From the NCBI GenBank assembly GCA_905221605.1, contig CAJNDS010000169.1, positions 429,001 to 493,000 on the forward strand: a DNA stretch of 64,000 bases, given 5' to 3'. The position numbers and the translations under genes were made by a program. Source of the DNA: Symbiodinium natans. Taxonomy: Eukaryota > Sar > Dinophyceae > Suessiales > Symbiodiniaceae. Numbering within the stretch: position 1 is the stretch's first letter; each line of letters opens with the position of its first letter. A model generated the notes under the pieces. That model was not told where the DNA came from. It made no database searches and saw only the letters and a program-made list of their open reading frames with translations. This document shows positions 56,767-64,000 of this stretch, piece by piece.

Positions 56767-57840
56767 GAGATGTTCTCTTGGCATTACTAGGTAGTGGCAG
56801 AGATTGGGATTTCAAGGGCTCTGTGTCTCTTGTGGGATCAAGTGCAGCTTGGGCTGAAGGTGCGGCGGCCACCGGTGGACACCTTTGAGACCTTCGATAT
56901 CGCACCAATGTCAGGGCCTTGTCAGGCAAAACATTCCCTAAGCCCTCAATTTCCTTTGATATCCCGAAGTGCTGCCAGAGGCTCACTCTTCACTTAAAGG
57001 TTCAGCGGGTTAAAAGTAGGCTTGTGCATAAATAAATTGAGCGTAGACAGAAGCATATCTCCACATATGGATGAATACTCAAAAAACAACTAGTGAGCCC
57101 TGAGGCCGTAGCTTCATTCCCACCTCCTTTCGTACTCGAGGTCCGACGGTTCCGAACAGTCCTTTCTGGGCGGTGCGGTCATCCGAAACTTGACGCAGGA
57201 CCTTGGCTCGCACAACCCTGCAAGGTTGCCTACGTACCCCCGGGGAGTTTACGCTGAACCCTGTGATGTGTGATGTGTTCGGGTGCAGGGGCAGGCCCCA
57301 AGCCCATCGGAAATCTCTTTCAAGCCAACATCTGCCTTGAATGCTTCTCACCTTCGGCCGAAAGAGAGAAAGAGAGGCTGGCTGACATGGATGATCAGTC
57401 TCGATTGTTCTCCAGAGGTAAGCATGTGCACGCAGCTGTAAGGTACAAGGGGGGGCTCCAAAGCTTCGATGAGTCTTCTTTCTCACAGATCCTGATTTCT
57501 CGTTGCAAAAATCATGGAATCATGTCGCCATCTCCATCACCAGCAAGTGCCATTTCAAGAGTCCTAACTCCATGAGATTAAGCCTTCTGTTCCGCTGATG
57601 CCAGTCATGACATCCTGTTGTCCACTCTTCGGTGCATCTTGGCTCGAGCAGATAGGCAGAGACCAGCAACAGCCAACTTCAGGAGGGTGGAGCAGTATGT
57701 CCCACAAGACAGATGCTTGGCTGAGTGTGACACCAAGACTGGCCGTAGTCTTATTGAGCAGCTTCGTTCGGCTCGTCCATGACGATGAGGTATGAATATG
57801 CGTATGAATATGCATGAATTTCACGGGGCTAGACAAGGGT
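56767..57840. other. Intergenic, no gene supported
   Basis: No repeats or recognisable frames. Confidence 0.45.
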
Positions 57841-57846
57841 TCATTT

Positions 57847-57956
57847 TTGGGGGGGAAGGGGGTTGGGTGGGGGGGGGGGCGGGGGGGGGTGGGGGGGGGG
57901 GGGGGGTGGGGGGGGGGGGGGGGGGGGGAGGGGGGCGGGGGAGGGGGGGGGGGGCA
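57847..57956 (+). repeat. About 100-base G tract
   Basis: Almost uninterrupted G with isolated T, C and A. It would form G-quadruplexes readily and is likely to be length-uncertain in the assembly. The artefactual poly-Gly and poly-Pro frames derive from it. Confidence 0.92.
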
Positions 57957-58019
57957 ATAGAGGAGGACAATAAAGAATGAAGAGGAACAGAGACAACAGA
58001 AACAACAGATAAATACAAC

Positions 58020-58690
<671 letters not shown>

Positions 58691-58739
58691 ACCACCAACA
58701 ACAACTACTACACAACAACACCAAACACATGTACAGAGG

Positions 58740-60050
58740 ATAAACAAAAACACGTAACATACATCAGTTTGTACATATCTGTTGTACATCTTGGTTCGTA
58801 GATGTTTACTGTCAGAGCAAGGACAGGAGAAGTCATAAAGCAGGAAAGAAACCACGTTAACAGACCATAGCAATTTGAAACACCAGCTTCGCAGCAGGGC
58901 ACGCCCCACTGGTGGCGGACCCGGTCTCGCGGCTTCTTTGAAAGTGAAGCTCCGGCCTTTCCTCTCGGGGCTCCCCAGCTGTTCCCGCTTGTAGCTCCTT
59001 CATGCCAGCAGTGGTAGCCAGTGGTTCCAAGACCCCACCATGGCACCCTTGAGGATGTCGTGAGGGGATGCCCCGAAGATCATGGACGCACCTGCCTCGA
59101 TGATACAATCTCTGTGAGCCCGAGGCGAAAGGGTGGCGGATTCCTGCCGGGGCACAAAACGCCGCGCACATCATGAGCATCAGTGGCTCCGGCGTTTCAG
59201 GGGAGTATCCACAAGCATGCGGAAGCCACGGTATTGACATCTTTTTCTGCGTTTCCCCCTTCCGAAAAGACACCATCGGAGAGGGGAGGGTCCCTCCCCA
59301 GAACCATCCAACATGCCGCCTCAGGGCCGGCGGATGGTTTGTCCATGCTTGACTATGCTTTGACAGTGTATTGATTCTGTTTGACATATGTTGATTAGAG
59401 TGATGAGTGAACATGTCGGTGTTCGTTGTCTTCCAATACTGAGGAGAGCAGCATGAAGATGGTGGTTGCAGGTGCGGCAGCTGCCGTTGCAGCAAGCTCT
59501 GTGTCTCAGGCAGGGTTCTGGAAAAACTGGACAGTGGAGGCATGTGGAGGCAGATCTTGAAGGTTCCCTCCCAAAACGAAGAGTCACAAAGCATCTCTCT
59601 GCACATTTGAGCACTGCAATGGTGTGATGATGGCCTGACTGCAGGCTTTCGTGGCGTCGCCTGCTCCCCGAGCATCCCCAATCCAATCAGAGGCGCTTTT
59701 GCAGTCGAGGCTGGACTTCAAGCTAGACGCATTGCGCTGGCATCATCGCTCCTATTCGTTGATGGCGTAGCATTCTGGTCGATTCTTGATGGATTTTGCA
59801 TCTGCCAAACACTGAGCACATAAACTCAACACCAGACGCTGTGAAACTGACACCGTTTGCTTTGTGTTGTCCCTCATTTCTGAACTACTTGGGCTTCCCA
59901 GTCACCTGGAATCGGAATTCGAGACATGGCTTCTAAAGGGCCAGTTCGATCCAGATACATCTTGTAAAGCAAGCAGAATGAAGAAGTCCCATTTGTGGGG
60001 GTATCCTTTTTTTCTCCTCATGTGGCAGGAGTGCTCCTTCCTCCCGTCAG
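58740..60050. other. Region upstream of the reductase gene
   Basis: No gene is confidently seen. A 274-codon minus-strand frame (58,857-59,681) lacks domains. The first exon or leader of the reductase gene should lie in the right part, but a start codon could not be assigned. Confidence 0.4.
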
Positions 60051-61971
60051 GGTGCAAGCTTTGGTGCAGCAACCCTCGCTGTTGGTGCTGTCGCTGCCGT
60101 CGGTGGCCGTGGGTTGTTGTTGCAGCGCCGAGCCACAGCCGTGAAGAAGAAGGGCGTGCGAGTGGTTGAGGGCAAGGAGAAACATCGGGAAACGCTGAGC
60201 TAACGTCGAAGACTTGTTCAACTGTTCAACTTGTTATGTAGCTTGACGGGGTTGAGATATGCTGAATGTTTTTCGGTTGCAGGCCCGTTTTTGGTTTGAG
60301 CTTGACGATGCTGACTGGGTCAGTGACAGTGACAGGTGAACCATGTGAGCCTTTAGAAGTGCTTGCTGTTTGCTTACCACACCAGCCTGCTACGCAGCAG
60401 AGCATCCCTCGAAGTGCAGGAGATCCCCTGGAATCTCTTCAGCCCGAAGGCTCCGTATCAGGGCAGCTGCGTCAGCAAGGAGACCATCACCAGCAAGACG
60501 CCACTGGTGAACTGGGAGACTTGCCACGTCATCATGGACCACGGCGGCAAGGTGCCATACATTGAGGGACAATCCATTGGAATCATCGCCCCGGGTCCTG
60601 ACAAGAAGGGTGAGACTCCTGCAAAGATCCGTTTGTACTCCATTGCATCCTCAGCACCAGGGGATGACGAGACCAGCAAGACTGTGTCTTTGGTGGTGAA
60701 GCGGGTTGTTGAGGTCGCTGGCAAGGGCTGGTGCGAATACTCCAATGTCCCCAAGGGTAAGGACCCTGAATTCCCTGATGCCGAGAAGGTGTACCGTGGT
60801 GTTTGCTCGAGCCACATTTGTGACATGAATGCTGGAGATGATGTGATGATCACCGGCCCAACAGGAGCAGAGATGCTTCTGCCAGAGGACCCCGAGGCCA
60901 ACATGATTTTTATGGCCACGGGTACCGGCATTGCTCCATTCCGCTCTCACTTGCGATATCTCTTCCACGACAGGGTTTCCAAGGGCAAGTTCAAGGGCGT
61001 TGCATGGCTGTTCCTTGGCGTGCCTTACTCCGAGTCGTTGCTCTACGATGAGGAGTGGAAGGAGATGCAGGCCGAGTTTCCGGATCAGTTCCGCTATGAC
61101 TACGCCATCTCTGGCGAGGAGAAGAGCGACAAGAACAAGATCAATGGCAACTTGGACATTGGATTCCAGATGACTTGAAAACTGACAGAGAGAGAAGTGT
61201 ACTGAACACGGTATCATACTCGACGGTATCGTCAGCAGATGAATCGTAGTAGACCGATGCTTGCACCCCATCCTTTCAAGTGGGCCTTGCTTATGTTGTT
61301 CCAGATTTCAAGATTCTGGGGTCTGTGATGCTTTCAGATGCTATTTCAACGTATGTGTTCGCTGGGCAACCCGAGGGGAGATGTGGGTGCAGCACAAGAT
61401 GATGGAGTACGCCGACGATCTCTGGGACTTGGTCAAGGAGTCTCCGCTGTACCATTGCCCAGCAAGGCCCTAGAGTATACTTCAATCATCTGAGGCACTC
61501 CCCGTTGTGTCGGGCATCTCTCGCACGGTGTTGCCGTATGTTGCATCATGTTACAGCCTGGTCACCAGGATCCCAAGACCCACGTGTACATGTGCGGCCT
61601 GAAGGGCATGGAAAGCGGCTTTGCAGAGTGCTTCCAGGAGTGCATCTGAAGCTGCATGCAATTGTGCAAGGATGGGGTAGTTTCTCCCGCGTGATGCCCA
61701 TAGCGATCGGGGGAAAACAGCACTGCAGGAGCGTGTCGAGGCTGAGGGCATGGTTTATACAGAGTTCTTGAAGGGGATGAAGAAGGCCAAGCGCCACGTG
61801 GCAAGATTCGGTGAGTATCATGGATTTTGTCAGCATTTGTGCTTATACAAACACACACACACACACACGCACACATTCTGACTGAATTCATTTTTTCCAT
61901 GTGACATTTCTTGCTTTGAAGCTGGTCTCATGAGTCGGCCGACCTGAGGCTACCATGTCGAGGTCTACTGA
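60051..61971 (+). CDS. petH: Plastid ferredoxin-NADP+ reductase (leaf-type)
   Basis: Transfers electrons from photosystem-I-reduced ferredoxin to NADP+ in the plastid. The exon at 60,051 to about 60,184 (after CAG|G) has a hydrophobic segment then LLLQRRATAVKKK, fitting a plastid transit region; the initiator exon upstream was not found. The main exon (about 60,410-61,146) gives EIPWNLFSPKAPY, FAD-binding RLYSIASS, CSSHICD, NADP-binding GPTGAEMLLPEDP and MATGTGIAPFRS, WLFLGV. A GC-AG intron (61,147-61,375) joins NKING to EMWVQHKMMEY. The next exon starts at 61,569 (DPKTHVYMCGLKGME, nicotinamide-site Cys). The following exon ends at 61,792 (KGMKKAKR), and a GC-AG intron (61,793-61,948) leads to YHVEVY and stop, the canonical FNR C-terminus with terminal Tyr. 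The junctions near 60,184/60,410, 61,440/61,569 and 61,650/61,740 are unresolved. Confidence 0.88.
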
Positions 61972-62960
61972 GTGATGCTCCCTTCTACCAGCGCTTACCT
62001 GAGGTAGCTGGTAGGCATTGTGCAAAGCTCTGATCCAGCTGTCGTTCACCAGCTTGCGGCAGTTTGTTTTCGCGGGCGTTGGGCGTTGCTGCTTGTTACT
62101 TTTTCATGTCAGGGCTTGCATTTATTACAGCGTTGTTGTTTCAGCAACAATGCCCGGCGTGTAGGTACTTGTTATATCTTGTTCTCATATATGGAGATGG
62201 TTGATGTTTTTTCGGCCAAGACAGCAGTGGCCGCAGCCCAGCCAAGCTTCTAGTTGGCAGTCCGCCCCTCTTGCCCGTCCAGGGCGGGGGGTTGAACCTG
62301 TTCGAACCGCGTCAGCACTTGAGGATTGGCTTCAGTTGTACTTGGCACTTTTGGTTCGTTGTGCAAGTCGGAATTTACATCTGCGAGCTATCCTGAGGTG
62401 CTGCAAGATTCATGCTTCGCAGCAGTATGCAAACGCACACGTTTTCCGGCATATGCCTTTCAAGTCCTCTCAGCTTTGTGAGAGGGCCAAAAGGTGAAAC
62501 CCGCGAGGTTTTTGCCAGACATGGAAGGAAAACCAGACGTTGCCCACATGCCTGATGTGAATGGTCTAAGTGTAGTTTCAGGCATCAGTCCCAAGCTGTG
62601 ATATAGTGTATACATCCAAGGACTAGCGGGTGAAACGCATCATAGCATTAAGCCCTTAAACTGGAGAATCTCAAAGGCAAAAAGTTGCTTTGATTCTTGC
62701 TGCGTGTCCTTGAATCTGGATCCCATCAAAAAGCATGGTGGACATGGATTATTCATTATGCGGCATAGTCAATGACATGTTGAAATTTGTCCTGGTCATT
62801 ATGAACTTATGCTGACCGGACGTGGGGGTTGTCCCCTGAAAATACGGGTTCCTGAAGAGCAGATTCTCTCTCTCTGTCTCTCCTTAGTTTATGACGCTCC
62901 TCTGTCGTACCCGTACATAGGAGGAAGCCCAAGACCTCAGCAAGTCCGCAACTCATCGCG
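61972..62960. other. Intergenic, no gene supported
   Basis: About 1 kb with no convincing frame or repeat. Confidence 0.45.
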
Positions 62961-62963
62961 GCC

Positions 62964-63644
62964 ATGGGCACGTCGCAGGGCACGTCGCAGGGGACGCCGC
63001 AGGGTACGTCGCAGGGCGGCGCCCAGGAAGACATGGCTGCTGGCCATGCCGGTGTACACCACTGCTCCTTTCCAATGTATGTGGTCAAGGTGCTAGACTT
63101 TCTCCAGATGGAGGGTGTGCCTGAGCCACACCATGTCTTGAAGCAAAAAGGTTTGCTTCACGAATGGCAGCCCGGAATGTTTGCGCTCTTTATTTCCCAC
63201 CAATGGTTGGGTGCTGGATCTCCAGACCCCTCTGGGCAGCAGATGATGGTACTACGTCATGCGCTGCAGGCCTTCATCGACGGATCGATGAAGGTGGAGG
63301 CGGATCTCATGAGGACATTCAGCGATGCACGCAAGACAACCAGCTACGAGCGCGTGGCGGATGGGTATCTTTTCTTGGATTGGTTCGCTATCCCGCAGGT
63401 TACCGAGAGAGTTGATGGGGTCAATGAGGACACCACAGTTTCTGATACTGCTCGAGCTGTTCAGAGCATTCCAGCCTATGTGGAATGCTGCGACATGTTC
63501 GTGGCGCTCGTCCCTGACCTCCCTCATGGGGACACGAAACTTCAATGCAACTACAGCACGTGGCTTGGTCGCGGGTGGTGCCGAGCTTGGTTGTTGCATC
63601 GCGAGCTGAAGCACACGCGTCAGATGGGTAGTCTAACTCTCTAA
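62964..63644 (+). CDS. TIR-like domain protein, possibly first exon
   Basis: A 226-residue frame from ATG 62,964. The N-terminus (2-17) is a Gly-Thr-Ser-Gln repeat encoded by four 12-base units. The body has LFISHQWLGAGSPDPSGQQ (75-93), YLFLDWFAIPQV (135-146), AVQSIPAYVECCDMFVALVP (165-184) and GRGWCRAWLLHREL (202-215). This order of a His-Gln-Trp strand, an Asp-Trp-x-x-Ile-Pro-Gln segment and a WCR helix recalls TIR-like families expanded in dinoflagellates and other algae. No catalytic Glu could be assigned, so enzymatic activity is not claimed. The frame ends shortly after WCRAWLLHREL, probably at an intron or assembly end, so the gene may be longer. Confidence 0.6.
   Translation: MGTSQGTSQGTPQGTSQGGAQEDMAAGHAGVHHCSFPMYVVKVLDFLQMEGVPEPHHVLKQKGLLHEWQPGMFALFISHQWLGAGSPDPSGQQMMVLRHALQAFIDGSMKVEADLMRTFSDARKTTSYERVADGYLFLDWFAIPQVTERVDGVNEDTTVSDTARAVQSIPAYVECCDMFVALVPDLPHGDTKLQCNYSTWLGRGWCRAWLLHRELKHTRQMGSLTL
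62967..63014 (+). repeat. 12-bp coding repeat (GGCACGTCGCAG)4
   Basis: Four imperfect copies at the 5' end of the TIR-like frame; the period preserves frame and encodes GTSQ, GTSQ, GTPQ, GTSQ. Confidence 0.9.
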
Positions 63645-64000
63645 GCGCGCTTCATGTCGAGAGTGGCCAAACCAGGAAAATGCTTGTCCGAAGACGTATA
63701 ACTCACATTTTCGAGTCCGTTTGCCGCACCGGAACGATGTGTAGCAGAGCCTCTGCATCAGTGCCCCAACCCGAAGCAGCCAACACACGCACAGGCAGTC
63801 GGTCCACAAAACAACAAAGTGAGCACGGCTGCTCGTCTCAAAGAAGCCCTGCGAATCATATCTCAAGCCCTGCAAGACTCATTTTGCCCAGTGGCACGTT
63901 TGCGAAAACTCAAGTGCCGGGTGTGTATGTCTCAACGAACGGATGCGCAAATGCAACAAAGCCTGGCAAAGCCAATCTTAAAGTCTTAGCCGTTTTGAAC
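63645..64000. other. Downstream of the TIR-like frame, no gene seen
   Basis: Could be an intron of the preceding gene, but no continuing exon with WCR-family sequence was recognised before the window ends. Confidence 0.4.

Noticed and set aside
58857-59681. 274-codon minus-strand frame upstream of the reductase gene
   Set aside because: No domain, irregular composition rich in Ser/His/Cys, and it opposes the orientation of the reductase leader region.

Overview
The window looks like nuclear DNA of a dinoflagellate, most likely a Symbiodiniaceae-type alga. The signs are a plastid-type ferredoxin-NADP+ reductase gene whose introns fit GC-AG boundaries, many short interstitial copies of the plant-type telomere motif CCCTAAA, low gene density, abundant microsatellites, and retroelement proteins with Cys-rich tails. 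No database search was possible, so the assignment is inference.

Layout. 1-2.9 kb: short tandem satellites, several with the same 11-bp period. 3.0-4.65 kb: broken, rearranged relics (gag, zinc-knuckle, RNase H) of a retroelement related to the intact one further on. 5,089-28,512: an array of about 2.27-kb units. Each unit is a 1.74-1.77-kb segment (2.06 kb in the CA-expanded copy) bounded by 33-bp terminal inverted repeats, plus a 505-bp linker.

Nested in the second linker is a near-complete 9,260-bp tyrosine-recombinase retrotransposon (9,224-18,483, minus strand). Its boundaries are fixed to the base by four uninterrupted linkers. It has split direct repeats in the order A1-genes-B1-A2-B2 (Ngaro/PAT type) and no target-site duplication. 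In transcription order it encodes a tyrosine recombinase; a zinc-knuckle gag; a polypeptide joining a 2-oxoglutarate/Fe(II) dioxygenase-like domain to a C5-cytosine-methyltransferase-like domain; and reverse transcriptase-RNase H. The dioxygenase-methyltransferase cargo, with the recombinase first rather than last, is the most unusual feature of the window. It suggests an element that could both write and oxidise base methylation on its own DNA.

28.5-64 kb is sparse genic sequence, all recognised genes on the plus strand: a small secreted Cys-containing protein (30.1 kb), a two-exon GNAT acetyltransferase (31.1-31.8 kb), an apparently intronless secreted or anchored VWA protein with an alpha2delta-like middle (36.3-38.5 kb), the multi-exon plastid ferredoxin-NADP+ reductase (60.0-62.0 kb), and a TIR-like protein (63.0-63.6 kb). 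Between them lie satellites, long CAA/CAG tracts, a 100-base G tract, telomere-like degenerate repeats and stretches where nothing can be supported.
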